A stretch of DNA of 64,000 nt from Pseudomonas sp. R28(2017). GTDB taxonomy: Bacteria; Pseudomonadota; Gammaproteobacteria; Pseudomonadales; Pseudomonadaceae. Below, one piece after another: positions 7,722-16,660 of the stretch. Location of the stretch: assembly GCF_002112505.1 (NCBI RefSeq), contig NZ_NEHW01000003.1, positions 492,493-556,492 on the forward strand, read 5' to 3'. The translations under genes were made by a program, and so were the position numbers. The notes under the pieces are model-generated. The model did not search any database. It worked only from the letters and a program-made list of their open reading frames with translations, and was not told the origin of the DNA. Position 1 is the stretch's first letter. Every line of letters starts with the position of its first letter.

Positions 7722-8503
7722 CAGCTGGCCCTCCGCGTGCGGTACCAAGGCGTGGCGAATGCGCCGAGGCGCTTGACCAAGGCGCTGCTGCCCATGCCCA
7801 GCACGCCGATCAGCAGCATGCCGACGATGATGTCGGGGTAGTTCTGCAAGGTGTAGGACTCCCAGGTGTAGTAGCCGATGCCGAACTGCCCGGCGATCAT
7901 CTCGGCAGTGACCAGGCAGAACCACGAGGTGCCCATGCCGATGGCAAGGCCGGTGACGATGCTCGGCAACGCGCCGGGCAGTACCACTTCGCGCAGGATC
8001 GCCCAACGCCCGGCACCGAGGCTGCGCGCCGACGCCACCAGGCGCGGGTCGACGGCATCCGCGCCATGCACGGTGTTGAGCAGGATCGGGAACAGCGCAC
8101 CGGTGAAGGTGATGAACACCATCGACAGCTCCGACGAGGGGAACATCAGGATCGCCAGCGGGATCCACGCCACCGCCGGTATTGGCCGCAGCACTTCGAG
8201 TGGCGGCAGCAAGGTGTCCTCGGCCCATTTCGAGCGGCCGATCAGCAGGCCCAGGGCCACCCCCAGCAGCGCCGCAGCGGCATATCCGGTAAACACCCGC
8301 GACAGGCTGCTGCCCAGGTGCGCCAGCAGCGCGCTGGAGGTCAGCAACTGCCAGGCCGCCGCCAGCACCGCCTGCGGCGTGGGGACGTAGGTGAAGGTCA
8401 GCAGGCCAAGGTCCAGCTTGACGCTGGCCGCCACCTGCCAGAACAGCAGGCAGGCCAGCAGCGAAGCCAGGCGCACGGGCCAGCGCTTGAGGTCGCGGGT
8501 CAT
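7721..8503 (-). CDS. ABC transporter permease, nitrate/sulfonate family (second system)
   Basis: 260-residue inner-membrane permease of ordinary single-domain size with about six transmembrane helices. The EAA-loop region reads ASARSLGAGRWAILREVVLP, with the normal Gly, unlike the fused permease at 930-2534. The ATG at 8501-8503 lies 15 bases after the binding-protein stop with a GGGAGG ribosome site. It is coupled to the ATPase by TGATG. It forms the transmembrane channel of the second importer. Confidence 0.93.
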   Translation of the reverse strand: MTRDLKRWPVRLASLLACLLFWQVAASVKLDLGLLTFTYVPTPQAVLAAAWQLLTSSALLAHLGSSLSRVFTGYAAAALLGVALGLLIGRSKWAEDTLLPPLEVLRPIPAVAWIPLAILMFPSSELSMVFITFTGALFPILLNTVHGADAVDPRLVASARSLGAGRWAILREVVLPGALPSIVTGLAIGMGTSWFCLVTAEMIAGQFGIGYYTWESYTLQNYPDIIVGMLLIGVLGMGSSALVKRLGAFATPWYRTRRAS

Positions 8504-8518
8504 CTCGGTGCCTCCCGG

Positions 8519-9925
8519 TCAGCGCTGGGCGACCAGCTTCTGGTTGGCACTGACGAAGTCCAGCGCTTCACCACCATGGGCCTTGGCGTACTGTTCGGCC
8601 TGGTCCTTGAGCAGGAAGGCGGCCAGCTCGCCGTGGGCATTGCGCACGAACCAGGCCTGGTTGGCGAGCAGCTTGATGCCGCTGTCGGCAGCCTGGGCGT
8701 AGATCGCGCGGATGTCCTTGCCTTCCTGTTCCAGCTGGGCCAGCGCGCCGAGGGCCGCTTCCGGCGAGGCGTAGTGGCGTACCTTGTCTTCACCGCGTAC
8801 CCAGATCTGCGCCAGGCGGCTGAAGTCGGTGATCGGCTTGCCGGTGAGCGCATCGTTGGCCTTGAGCGGCAGTGGGTCGTAGTGCTTCAGCGCCTTGTCG
8901 TAATCCAGGCCGGCCTGCTTGAAGGCCGCGCGGATGTACTGGTCGTCGATGAACTGGTCGGTGTCGAGGCCGCGGTCGGTCTTCTTCAGCAGCTTGAGCG
9001 TGTCGATGGAGGTGGTTACCGCCTGGCGGTATTCAGGCTTCCAGGTCAGGTCGCGGGTCTGCAGGCCGAGCGGGCCGTGGAACAGGTAATTGACCTCGGC
9101 CTCGATGCCGGTGACCTTCTCGATCAGTTCGCTGTATTTTTCCGGTTCTGCAGCGATCAGGCGGTCGGCTTCCAGGCTGGCGCGCAGGTAGGCGGTGACC
9201 ACCTCCGGGTATTTCTTCGCATAGTCGGCGTCCACCAGCGCGCCGTGGAAGGTCGGCGCGTTGGCCTGGGCACCGTCGTAGACCTTGCGGGCAAAACCGC
9301 GGTTGGGGAACAGCTCGGCGAACGGCACGAAATCGGCGTGGGCGTCGATGCGGTTGCTGCGCAGGGCGGAACCGGCGATCTCCGGCGCCTGGGCGATGAT
9401 TCGCACGTCCTTCTGCGGGTCCCAGCCCTGGGCCGCGACGGCGCGCAGCAGCATACCGTGGGCGGTGGAGGCGAACGGCACGGAAATGGTCTTGCCCTTC
9501 AGTTCAGCCAGCGACTGCACCTTCGACGCTGCCGGCACGACAATACCGTTGCCGCTGCCATGCACACTGCCCGACAGCACGCTGATGAACAGGCTGCGCT
9601 TGCCGGCATCCAGGTGCGCGACGCCGTTGAGCGAGCCGGGGAAATCGGCCATGGCGCCGAAGTCGAGCTTGCCGGCGACCATCTCGTTGGTGAGCGGCGC
9701 GCCACTGGTGAAGTTCTTCCACTCGATCTGGTACTGGGCATCCTTGTACTTGCCATCGTGCGGCAGGTACTTGTCGAGCAGGCCCAGCTCGCGGATCAGC
9801 AGGCCGCCAGTGGCGCAGTTGATGGTGGTGTCCTGGGTGCCGATGGCGATGCGGATGGTTTCGGCGCTGGCGTTCAGGCCGGTGAGCGCCAGCGCGAGGC
9901 CGGCCACGGTTGCTACAAGGCGCAT
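8519..9925 (-). CDS. ABC transporter substrate-binding protein, long form, linked to AprA-like oxidoreductase
   Basis: 468 residues with signal peptide MRLVATVAGLALALTGLNASA. Start ATG 9925 follows GAGGGGAA at good spacing; the longer in-frame start at 9973 would destroy the signal peptide. The first 320 residues follow the NrtA/SsuA/TauA fold (IRIAIGTQDTTIN, GKLDFGAMADFPGSL, GKTISVPFASTAHG). About 130 further residues extend beyond the usual 320-residue length, with DYDKALKHYDPLPLKANDALTG in the extension. Position between the ferredoxin gene (123-base gap) and the permease suggests that the imported compound is the substrate of the neighbouring flavoprotein. Ligand not identifiable. Confidence 0.9.
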   Translation of the reverse strand: MRLVATVAGLALALTGLNASAETIRIAIGTQDTTINCATGGLLIRELGLLDKYLPHDGKYKDAQYQIEWKNFTSGAPLTNEMVAGKLDFGAMADFPGSLNGVAHLDAGKRSLFISVLSGSVHGSGNGIVVPAASKVQSLAELKGKTISVPFASTAHGMLLRAVAAQGWDPQKDVRIIAQAPEIAGSALRSNRIDAHADFVPFAELFPNRGFARKVYDGAQANAPTFHGALVDADYAKKYPEVVTAYLRASLEADRLIAAEPEKYSELIEKVTGIEAEVNYLFHGPLGLQTRDLTWKPEYRQAVTTSIDTLKLLKKTDRGLDTDQFIDDQYIRAAFKQAGLDYDKALKHYDPLPLKANDALTGKPITDFSRLAQIWVRGEDKVRHYASPEAALGALAQLEQEGKDIRAIYAQAADSGIKLLANQAWFVRNAHGELAAFLLKDQAEQYAKAHGGEALDFVSANQKLVAQR

Positions 9926-10048
9926 GGGTGTTTCCCCTCGAATCGTTTTGAGTTGTGTAATCGTCTCCGCCACCGGGCTTGGGTGGTGGGAAACGAGGGG
10001 GGCATTGCAGGAGGCGCGTCCGGTGGTTCGCCGGATGGCGGGGTTGCA

Positions 10049-10294
10049 TCAGCGCAGCAGGTACGGGATATCGACCTTGACCGCGCCGGTGGGGCAGTCT
10101 TTCTCGCAGGGCATGCAGTACCAGCACTCGTCGAAGGCCATGTAGGCCTTTTGCGTGGCCGGGTTGATCGCCAGCAGGTCCATGGGACAGACCTCGACAC
10201 AGACGGTGCAGCCTTTTTCGGCGATGCACTTGTCTTCGTCGATGGTCACCGGGGCGCTGCTGCGAAAGAAGATTTCCTGGGGCTGGTAGGCCAT
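10049..10294 (-). CDS. small ferredoxin with two [4Fe-4S] clusters (AprB-like)
   Basis: 81 residues with eight cluster cysteines in two motifs: C-x5-C-x2-C-x3-CP (DKCIAEKGCTVCVEVCPMD) and C-x2-C-x2-C-x3-CP (DECWYCMPCEKDCPTGA). The five-residue first gap and the second motif resemble the beta subunit of adenylylsulfate reductase, but the C-terminal tail of true AprB (about 150 residues) is missing. It lies 75 bases behind the FAD protein gene on the same strand, so it probably carries electrons to or from that flavoprotein. Confidence 0.9.
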   Translation of the reverse strand: MAYQPQEIFFRSSAPVTIDEDKCIAEKGCTVCVEVCPMDLLAINPATQKAYMAFDECWYCMPCEKDCPTGAVKVDIPYLLR

Positions 10295-10369
10295 TTCACG
10301 GGGTCCTTGGGGCCTTCATGGGCACCCTTTCATCTAGAGGCTTGCACATTTCCCTGTGGGAGGTGTCGC

Positions 10370-12094
10370 TCAGGCGGCATTGGCTTTGACTCTCAACCGG
10401 TCATAGGCAGTCTGTTCCTGGGCATCCAGCGCGATCAGGTACGGCTCGACTGCTTTCTTGAAACTGGTCATTTCACCGTTCTCACCTTTTTTCAGGTGGC
10501 AATGGCAGAACCACTCGGCATCGTTGCGTTCGGGAAAGTCCACCCGGTGGTGGTACAGGCCCCAGCGGCTCTCCTCGCGGAACAACGAGGCGCGCGCCGC
10601 CATCTCCGCACAATCGCGGATCACCGAGACTTCCATGGCCCGCATCAGCTCATGCGGGTTGCTGGCTTTCATCTGCTCGAGATCACGCTCGATCTCGGCA
10701 AAGCGCGCCAGGCCGATTTCCATTTTCCTGGTCACCTTCGGCGGCTGCAGGTAGTCGTTCACCATGCGTCGCAGCTTGTATTCCACCTGCGCCGGCGGCA
10801 GGCCATGCTCACGGTGCAGTGGGGCAAATACCCGTGCGCGTTCGCGCTCGACTTGCGCGTGGTCGACCTCGGCCAGTTCCCGCCCGGCCACGTATTGAGC
10901 GGCGTTCACACCGGCAAACCAGCCGTATGTGAAGGCGCCGAGCATGTAGTTGTGCGGCACCGCCGCCATGTCACCGGCGGCATACAGGCCTTTGACGCTG
11001 GTCTCGGCCTTCTCGTTGACCCACACCCCCGAGGCCGAATGCCCCGAGCAGAAGCCGATCTCGGAGATATGCATCTCGACCATGTGCTGGCGGTAGTCGG
11101 TGCCACGCCCGGCATGGAACTGGCCACGGCTGGGGCGCTCGTTGCTGTGCAGGATCTCTTCGATGTTCTGGATGGTTTCCTCGGCCAGGTGGTCGAGTTT
11201 GAGGAACACCGGGCCGTTGCCGCCTTCGAGCTCCTGGTGGAACTCCCACATCATCTGCCCGCTCCAGTAGTCGCATTCGATGAAGCGCTCGCCCTTGCTG
11301 TTGGCGGTGTAGCCGCCCAGCGGGCCAGTGACATAGGCACAAGCCGGGCCGTTGTAGTCCTTGATCAGCGGGTTGATCTGGAAGCACTCGAGGTTGGCCA
11401 GCTCGGCACCGGCATGGTAGGCCATGGCATAGCCGTCACCGGCATTGGTCGGGTTCTCGTAGGTGCCCATCAGGTAACCCGACGACGGCAGGCCCAGGCG
11501 CCCGGCGGCGCCGCAGGCGAGGATCACCGCCTTGGCCCGGACCACGCGGAACTCGCCGGTGCGGCAATCGAAGCCCAGCACACCGGCAGCGGCGCCCTCG
11601 GCATCGAGCAGCACACGGGTGCAGACCATGCGGTTGCTGATCTCGACCCGGGCGCGCTTGAGCTGGCGGTACAGCACCTTCTTGATGTCGTGGCCTTCGG
11701 GCATGGGCAGCACGTAGGCGCCCATGTGATGGACCTTCTTCACCGCGTAGTCGCCGGTCTCGTCCTTCTCGAACTTCACCCCCCAGCGGTCGAGCTGCTC
11801 GATGGTTTCGAAACTGTGGGTGGCGTAGGCATGCACGGCGGCCTGGTTGACGATGCCGTCGTTGGCCACGGTGATTTCCTTGGTGTACTGCTCGGGCGTG
11901 GCATGGCCGGGGATGATGGCGTTGTTCAGGCCGTCCATGCCCATGCTGATGGCGCCGCTGCGCTTGACGTTGGCCTTGTCCAGCAGCAGCACGCGCAGGT
12001 ACTTGTCGTGCTCCTTGGCCTTGATCGCCGCCATCGGCCCGGCGGTGCCGCCGCCGATGACGATGATGTCGTAGTCCTGGGTCTCGATGCTCAT
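10370..12094 (-). CDS. FAD-dependent oxidoreductase, AprA / fumarate reductase flavoprotein family
   Basis: 574 residues. N-terminal Rossmann motif IIVIGGGTAGPMAAIKAKE binds the FAD ADP; GLYAAGDMAAVPHNYMLG near residue 390 is the second FAD contact; a helical C-terminal domain follows. The length and the KRSGAISMGMDGLNN region are closer to adenylylsulfate reductase alpha than to SdhA/FrdA. No gene for ATP sulfurylase, dissimilatory sulfite reductase or a membrane complex lies nearby, so a classical APS reductase role is unlikely. Context points to oxidation or reduction of an imported sulfur or nitrogen compound with electrons passing through the ferredoxin. Its ATG overlaps the GntR stop (ATGA). 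Confidence 0.88.
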   Translation of the reverse strand: MSIETQDYDIIVIGGGTAGPMAAIKAKEHDKYLRVLLLDKANVKRSGAISMGMDGLNNAIIPGHATPEQYTKEITVANDGIVNQAAVHAYATHSFETIEQLDRWGVKFEKDETGDYAVKKVHHMGAYVLPMPEGHDIKKVLYRQLKRARVEISNRMVCTRVLLDAEGAAAGVLGFDCRTGEFRVVRAKAVILACGAAGRLGLPSSGYLMGTYENPTNAGDGYAMAYHAGAELANLECFQINPLIKDYNGPACAYVTGPLGGYTANSKGERFIECDYWSGQMMWEFHQELEGGNGPVFLKLDHLAEETIQNIEEILHSNERPSRGQFHAGRGTDYRQHMVEMHISEIGFCSGHSASGVWVNEKAETSVKGLYAAGDMAAVPHNYMLGAFTYGWFAGVNAAQYVAGRELAEVDHAQVERERARVFAPLHREHGLPPAQVEYKLRRMVNDYLQPPKVTRKMEIGLARFAEIERDLEQMKASNPHELMRAMEVSVIRDCAEMAARASLFREESRWGLYHHRVDFPERNDAEWFCHCHLKKGENGEMTSFKKAVEPYLIALDAQEQTAYDRLRVKANAA

Positions 12095-12840
12095 GCCTTG
12101 CTCCCCTTCTGGCGGTCGATGCGCAGGCGGTACTGGAAGGCATCGCCGCGGTAATACAGGTGTTCGAAGTCCAGCGGTGTGCCGTCGGCGGTGTGGGTCA
12201 GGCGCTCGATGCGCATGATCGGCGCGCCCTCCTCCACCTCCAGCGCCTGGGTCAGGTCGCTGTCGGCCAGCACCGCATCGATGGCCAGGTCGGCGTGCCC
12301 GAGGGCGATGCCGCAGTCGTTCTCCAGCAGCAGGAAGATGTCGCGGGTGACCAGGTCGGCCTTTTCCAGCTTTTCACCGACGGCCTTGGGCAGCCAGGTC
12401 AGCTCCAGCGACACCGGCTCGCGGTTGATCAGCCGCACCCGGCGGATCTCGGTGACCAGGCTGCCCTCCTCGACCTGCAGGCGCGCGGCCACCAGGGCAC
12501 TGGCCGGCACATGGCGGAAGCTGCGCAGGCGGTTGATCACCTCGTAGCCCATCTGCGTCATCGACTCGCCAAGCCCCTGCAGGGTGCTGACGTTCTGGAA
12601 CGCCTTGGGCTTGGCGACGAAGGTGCCTTTGCCGTGGATCTTGAAAATCAGCCCTTCTTTCTGCAGATCGCCCAGCGCCTGGCGCACGGTGATACGGCTG
12701 ACATCAAACGCCTTGCCCAGCTCGCTTTCCGAGGGCATGCGGCTATGCGGTGGGTACGTACCGTCGAGGATGCGCTCGCGCAGCAATTCCTTGAGCTGGG
12801 TGTAGAGCGGTACCGGGGACAGGGGGAGCAGTTCGGCCAT
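12091..12840 (-). CDS. GntR-family regulator, HutC/UTRA type
   Basis: 249 residues. The N-terminal winged helix-turn-helix reads LYTQLKELLRERILDGTYPPHSRMPSESELGKAFDVSRITVRQAL; a UTRA ligand-binding domain fills residues 90-245 (RRVRLINREPVSLELTWLP, LDFEHLYYRGDAFQYRLRI). Start ATG 12840 follows AGAGAC; the longer in-frame start at 12900 would run through the palindrome at 12862-12877. First gene of the operon and overlapping the flavoprotein start, it probably autoregulates the whole cluster in response to the imported compound or a derivative. Confidence 0.92.
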   Translation of the reverse strand: MAELLPLSPVPLYTQLKELLRERILDGTYPPHSRMPSESELGKAFDVSRITVRQALGDLQKEGLIFKIHGKGTFVAKPKAFQNVSTLQGLGESMTQMGYEVINRLRSFRHVPASALVAARLQVEEGSLVTEIRRVRLINREPVSLELTWLPKAVGEKLEKADLVTRDIFLLLENDCGIALGHADLAIDAVLADSDLTQALEVEEGAPIMRIERLTHTADGTPLDFEHLYYRGDAFQYRLRIDRQKGSKA

Positions 12841-12861
12841 GGGTCTCTTCGCTGATCGATG

Positions 12862-12877
12862 ACTTGTTATAACAAGT
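12862..12877. promoter_or_regulatory. perfect 16-bp palindrome, candidate GntR operator
   Basis: ACTTGTTATAACAAGT is a perfect palindrome lying 22 bases upstream of the GntR start codon. HutC-type regulators bind such AT-centred palindromes over their own promoter. The centre TTATAA could double as a -10 box, so binding would block transcription. No second copy was seen near the other transporter genes. Confidence 0.55.
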
Positions 12878-13037
12878 TGTGACCAGATCATAGAGGGCAT
12901 AAGAACGGATAAGGAAATACTGATATCGCATATGGATAGATGGATTTTTCTTGCCCATAACCGACCACAGGGGAAAAACAGCCATAGATCAAGGCGATGG
13001 ACGCCGCCGAATCAGATGGGTATCATGCGTGCGCGTT

Positions 13038-13114
13038 GCACTCGTAGCTCAGCTGGATAGAGTACTGCCCTCCGAAGGCAGGGGTCGTGGGTTCGAATCC
13101 CGCCGAGTGCGCCA
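13038..13114 (+). tRNA. tRNA-Arg (anticodon CCG)
   Basis: 77-base cloverleaf including an encoded CCA. Acceptor stem GCACTCG / CGAGTGC, D-arm AGCTCAGCTGGATAGAGT, anticodon stem CTGCC / GGCAG with loop CTCCGAA (anticodon CCG, bases 13072-13074), and T-arm GTGGGTTCGAATCCCGC. It reads CGG codons, which are common in this GC-rich genome. A Rho-independent terminator follows directly. Such tRNA 3' ends can serve as integration sites, but no integrase is nearby. Confidence 0.97.
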
Positions 13115-13120
13115 TATCAG

Positions 13121-13151
13121 AAAGCCCTGGGATCACTCCCGGGGCTTTTTC
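13121..13151 (+). terminator. Rho-independent terminator after tRNA-Arg
   Basis: Stem AAAGCCC-TGGGA / TCCCG-GGGCTTT with a short TCAC loop followed by a T run. Confidence 0.85.
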
Positions 13152-13271
13152 ATTTGTGCGACATGTCGCGCTTCTGGCACTCCCGTGCCATGGGTCATTG
13201 GTGTTAGCGTGGGTCCCTTCCCGTTCCCGACGGGTATCCCACAACAATGATTCGCGAAGGAATGCGTGCTC

Positions 13272-15002
13272 ATGCACCTGAAAAAGCTCACCTCCACCGC
13301 CCTGCTGCTGGCCAGCATCGGCCTGTTCACCCAACCGGCCCAGGCCAACCTGACCCAGCAACAGTCCGCCGCCATCGTCAAAGCCTTCGACGGCAGCAAC
13401 CCGGCCGACTTCAAGCAATTCCTCGGTAAACTCAAAGGCAGCGACCTGGCCAAGGCCGACAACCTCGCGGCTACCCTCGATGCCTACCTGGCCGGCAACT
13501 CGCTCACCGCCGAGCAGCAGAACGAGATCAACCGCCTGCTCGGCCTGTACACCCGCATCAAGTACGCCAAGGCCGCCACGGAAAACCTGCGCGAGCTGGT
13601 CGCTATCCCCACCTTCAGCGTCGATGGCGTACCCCAGCACGAGAACCCCGAGTTCCTGAAGATCGCCGACAAGATCAAAGCCCTGGCCGAAAGCTTTGGC
13701 CTGGCCTTCCGCAACGTCGACAACCGCGTCTACGAGATCTCGCTGGGCGAAGGCAAGGAAGTGGTCGGCATTCACGCCCACGCCGACGTGGTGCCGGTCA
13801 ACCCGGACAACTGGAAACTGGCCGACGGCACCCGCCTCGACCCGTTCAAGGTCACCCTGGTCGGCGACCGCATGTACGGCCGCGGCACCGAGGATGACAA
13901 GAACGGCATCATCGTGGCGATGTATGCATTGAAAGTGGCCAAGGATGAGAAGCTGCCGCTGGCCCGGCAATTCAAGCTGCTGATCGACACCACCGAAGAA
14001 ACCAGCGGCGACGCCATCCCCTACTACTTCGAGCGCAACCCTACGCCCGACTACAACCTGGCACTCGATGGCGGCTACCCGGTGGTGATCGCCGAAAAAG
14101 GCTACGGCACCGTCATGGCCAGTTTCAGCAAACGCCCGGCCACGGGCCAGGGTGCGGAAATCATCAACCTGACCGGTGGCCTGGCGACCAACCAGATTCC
14201 GACCACGTCGGTGGCGACCTTGGTTGGCGAAAACCCGCAAGCCTTGGCCGAGCGCCTGAAGAACGCCGGCGCCGACTATGTGAAGCGCAATGGCGGCGAC
14301 TTCAGCATCGATGCCAAGGCCGATGGCAAGAACGTGCTGCTCACCGTGACTGGCGTTTCTGCCCACTCTTCAGAGCCAGAGTCGGGCGTCAACCCGGTGG
14401 CACGCATGCTCGATTTCCTCAATGGCCTGGGCCAGCAGGTGCCGCTCAAGCACAACCACTTCACCGATGCCGCCCGCTACGCCGCCGACAACTGGGGCCT
14501 GGACTACCTGGGCAACAAGCTCGGCATCGGCTTCAAAGACACCTTCATGGGCCCACTGACGACCTCGCTGACGTTCGTGGGCGTGGATGACAAGGGCCTG
14601 AAGCTGGCCGTGAACCTGCGCATCCCCAAAGGCAAGCCGCTGGCCACGCTCAAGGACCAGCTGGCCGACAAGCTCGGCAAATGGACCCGCCAGAGCCACA
14701 CCTCGGTGGCCTTCGACTACAGCCTCGACGAGCCGATGTTCCGCAACCCAGAAGGTGAATGGGTCAAAGCCCTGCTCGATGTGGCCAGCGAGAACCTGGG
14801 CATGAAACACGAATTCGGCACCTCGGCCGGCGCCACCTCGGTGCATGACCTGCCCAACGGCGTGCAGTTCGGCCTGGCCATGCCGGATGTGAAGTACACC
14901 GGGCACAACGACAACGAGTTCAAGACCGTGGAACAGTTCATGCTCGACCTGCAGATCGTGAGCGAGATGGTGGCGCGGATCGGGCAAATGCCCAAGCTCT
15001 GA
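13272..15002 (+). CDS. secreted M20-family metallopeptidase (dipeptidase)
   Basis: 576 residues. Signal peptide [25 protein letters not shown] directs export. M20 zinc peptidase motifs are visible: HAHADVVPV (metal His and catalytic Asp), [11 protein letters not shown] (bridging Asp), DTTEETSGD (catalytic base Glu and metal Glu), and a lid/dimerisation domain containing [15 protein letters not shown]. The long insert and spacing resemble PepV/Sapep dipeptidases rather than carboxypeptidase G2. Start ATG 13272 follows GAAGGA by about 10 bases; GTG 13266 is possible. A terminator follows, so it is monocistronic. Confidence 0.88.
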   Translation: MHLKKLTSTALLLASIGLFTQPAQANLTQQQSAAIVKAFDGSNPADFKQFLGKLKGSDLAKADNLAATLDAYLAGNSLTAEQQNEINRLLGLYTRIKYAKAATENLRELVAIPTFSVDGVPQHENPEFLKIADKIKALAESFGLAFRNVDNRVYEISLGEGKEVVGIHAHADVVPVNPDNWKLADGTRLDPFKVTLVGDRMYGRGTEDDKNGIIVAMYALKVAKDEKLPLARQFKLLIDTTEETSGDAIPYYFERNPTPDYNLALDGGYPVVIAEKGYGTVMASFSKRPATGQGAEIINLTGGLATNQIPTTSVATLVGENPQALAERLKNAGADYVKRNGGDFSIDAKADGKNVLLTVTGVSAHSSEPESGVNPVARMLDFLNGLGQQVPLKHNHFTDAARYAADNWGLDYLGNKLGIGFKDTFMGPLTTSLTFVGVDDKGLKLAVNLRIPKGKPLATLKDQLADKLGKWTRQSHTSVAFDYSLDEPMFRNPEGEWVKALLDVASENLGMKHEFGTSAGATSVHDLPNGVQFGLAMPDVKYTGHNDNEFKTVEQFMLDLQIVSEMVARIGQMPKL

Positions 15003-15020
15003 TGCTATTGCGATCAAACA

Positions 15021-15044
15021 AGGCGCCTGCGGGCGCCTTTTTTG
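15021..15044 (+). terminator. terminator after the M20 peptidase gene
   Basis: AGGCGCC / GGCGCCT stem with a TGC-G loop and a run of T, 18 bases after the stop codon. Confidence 0.85.
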
Positions 15045-15188
15045 CGTCGGCAGATTTTAATCTGCAACTTCTTGGCGCCATGATTTTGCCATTAAGGAAA
15101 TATTTGCTAACCTCCGCTCCGTCCGCTCTCGATAGCGGCAACGAACATCTATCAGGGACGCGTTCGTGGAACGCTCGAAGGACTCGCA

Positions 15189-15545
15189 ATGGCAATGGTT
15201 TTCTGCCGCGGCTGCGCTCGTCAGCTGCACGATTCGGCACACACCTGTCCACAATGTGGCGCCCCGCAATTTGCAAAGTCCGCCGACACCCAGGCCAGTG
15301 GCGGCCAATCGCCATGGCTGGGGATCACGTCCCTGATACTGGGCATCATTTGCCTCCTTTCGCTGTTCGATGACAGCGAATGGGACCGCGATACCGTGCT
15401 CGGCCTAGGCACATTCGCCAGTATCAGCCTGGTCATGGGCATCATCAGCATCAGCCAGAAGAAACCCGGCAATGGCTTGGCCATTGCCGGCGTGGTCATG
15501 TCTGGCGTCTCGCTGATCTGTTTAGTCGGACTATTTGCAAGTTAA
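15189..15545 (+). CDS. zinc-ribbon membrane protein with DUF4190-like helices
   Basis: 118 residues. The N-terminus MAMVFCRGCARQLHDSA...CPQCGA is a four-cysteine zinc ribbon; residues 42-118 form two or three hydrophobic helices (SPWLGITSLILGIICLL, GLAIAGVVMSGVSLICLVG) of the DUF4190 kind. Start ATG is preceded by GAAGGACTCGCA. Only 21 bases separate it from the next gene, which begins with nearly the same zinc ribbon. Biochemical role unknown. Confidence 0.8.
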   Translation: MAMVFCRGCARQLHDSAHTCPQCGAPQFAKSADTQASGGQSPWLGITSLILGIICLLSLFDDSEWDRDTVLGLGTFASISLVMGIISISQKKPGNGLAIAGVVMSGVSLICLVGLFAS

Positions 15546-15566
15546 TCAAACTGTGAGGGAAAACAT

Positions 15567-16037
15567 ATGAGCATGGTGTTCTGCCGTGGCTGCGCCAAAC
15601 AGATCCATGAGTCGGCATTGAGCTGTCCGGGCTGCGGTGCAACCCAGGTTGCCAGCGGTGCCGGCATGGCATCGACTGCTGTTGCCAACAACACACCGAT
15701 CACCTTCGGCAACGTCTTCTTCGAAGTGATGAAGAAATATGCGACGTTCAATGGCCGCGCCCGCCGCAAGGAATACTGGCTGTTCTGCCTGGTCAGCACG
15801 CTGATCTCGTTCTGCATCGGCTTTGTCGAAGGCTTGATCGGTGCGCCGCAGATCATCAGCGGCTTGTACAGCCTGGTGCTGCTGCTGCCTGCCATAGCCG
15901 TCGGCGTGCGCCGCTTGCATGACAGCGACCACAGCGGCTGGTGGTTATTGGTACCGATCGTCAACCTGATCTTCATGATCCAGGAAGGTACCAAAGGTGA
16001 TAACCGCTTCGGTCCAGACCCGAAAGCCGGCATGTAA
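15567..16037 (+). CDS. zinc-ribbon DUF805 membrane protein
   Basis: 156 residues. The N-terminus MSMVFCRGCAKQIHESALSCPGCGA is a zinc ribbon closely similar to that of the preceding gene. After a linker comes a DUF805 domain: FGRARRKEYW-like motif (FNGRARRKEYWLF), three hydrophobic helices, and the closing RRLHDSDHSGWWLLVPIVN...GTKGDNRFGPDP. Start ATG follows GAGGGAAA. Probably co-transcribed with 15189-15545. Function unknown. Confidence 0.85.
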   Translation: MSMVFCRGCAKQIHESALSCPGCGATQVASGAGMASTAVANNTPITFGNVFFEVMKKYATFNGRARRKEYWLFCLVSTLISFCIGFVEGLIGAPQIISGLYSLVLLLPAIAVGVRRLHDSDHSGWWLLVPIVNLIFMIQEGTKGDNRFGPDPKAGM

Positions 16038-16060
16038 GCGGTTCGAGAACGCAACATCAA

Positions 16061-16085
16061 AGGCGGCCTGCGGGCTGCCTTTTTT
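16061..16085 (+). terminator. terminator after the DUF805 gene
   Basis: AGGCGGCC / GGCTGCCT stem with a TGCG loop and a T run, 24 bases after the stop. Confidence 0.8.
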
Positions 16086-16215
16086 GTTGCAGGCGCTGAA
16101 GGCCCATGACGTTTTTCAATCGACTCGATGCCGTTTCCTGCATTGCCGTGCAGGCCGGCGTGCCGGATGCTTTATTTACTCCGAGAGCTCGTCTTTTTCA
16201 CCCGCAGAGGCCCGT

Positions 16216-16653
16216 ATGAAGACCGTCGAACAAATCCTCAAGACCAAGTCCCAGCACCAGACCGTGTACACCATCGGCCCGGATGACTCGGTGCTCGACG
16301 CCCTGAAACTGCTGGCGGAGAAAAACGTCGGTGCCTTGCCGGTGGTCGAAAACGACCAGGTGGTAGGCATCGTCAGTGAACGGGACTATGCACGCAAGCT
16401 GGTGCTCAAGGGCCGCTCCTCGGCCGCCACGCCAGTGCGCGAGATCATGAGCGCGCCGGTGATCACGGTGGGGCCCAAGAAAAACCTGGACTACTGCATG
16501 CAGCAGATGACCGACCGTCATCTGCGCCACCTTCCTGTGGTCGAGGACGGCAAGCTGCTCGGCCTGTTGTCGATCGGCGACCTGGTCAAGGAAACCATCG
16601 CCGAGCAGGCTAACCTCATCAAGCAGCTGGAGCAGTACATCCGCGGCGAATGA
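16216..16653 (+). CDS. CBS-domain-pair protein
   Basis: 145 residues consisting of two CBS domains in tandem (residues about 10-65 and 75-130). The visible pattern is VLDALKLLAEKNVGALPVVEND...VGIVSERDYAR and CMQQMTDRHLRHLPVVEDGKLLGLLSIGDLV. Free-standing CBS pairs bind adenine nucleotides or NAD and sense energy status. ATG 16216 follows CAGAGG. The longer upstream reading in this frame lacks a ribosome site. Convergent to the next gene with an 8-base gap. Confidence 0.92.
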   Translation: MKTVEQILKTKSQHQTVYTIGPDDSVLDALKLLAEKNVGALPVVENDQVVGIVSERDYARKLVLKGRSSAATPVREIMSAPVITVGPKKNLDYCMQQMTDRHLRHLPVVEDGKLLGLLSIGDLVKETIAEQANLIKQLEQYIRGE

Positions 16654-16660
16654 TGGCGCC

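Noticed and set aside
10049..12094. Classical dissimilatory APS reductase (AprBA).
   Set aside because: The ferredoxin lacks the AprB tail, and no Sat, Dsr or Qmo genes are present; only an AprA-like relationship is claimed.
7355..12154. A 1599-codon open frame on the plus strand.
   Set aside because: It lies antisense to the permease, ATPase, binding protein, ferredoxin and flavoprotein genes. Its composition (Gln/Gly/Ala/His-rich, no motif) is that of a GC-bias shadow.
13038..13114. tRNA-Arg as attachment site of an integrated element.
   Set aside because: No integrase, direct repeat of the tRNA 3' end or foreign-looking gene follows; the neighbours are ordinary chromosomal genes.
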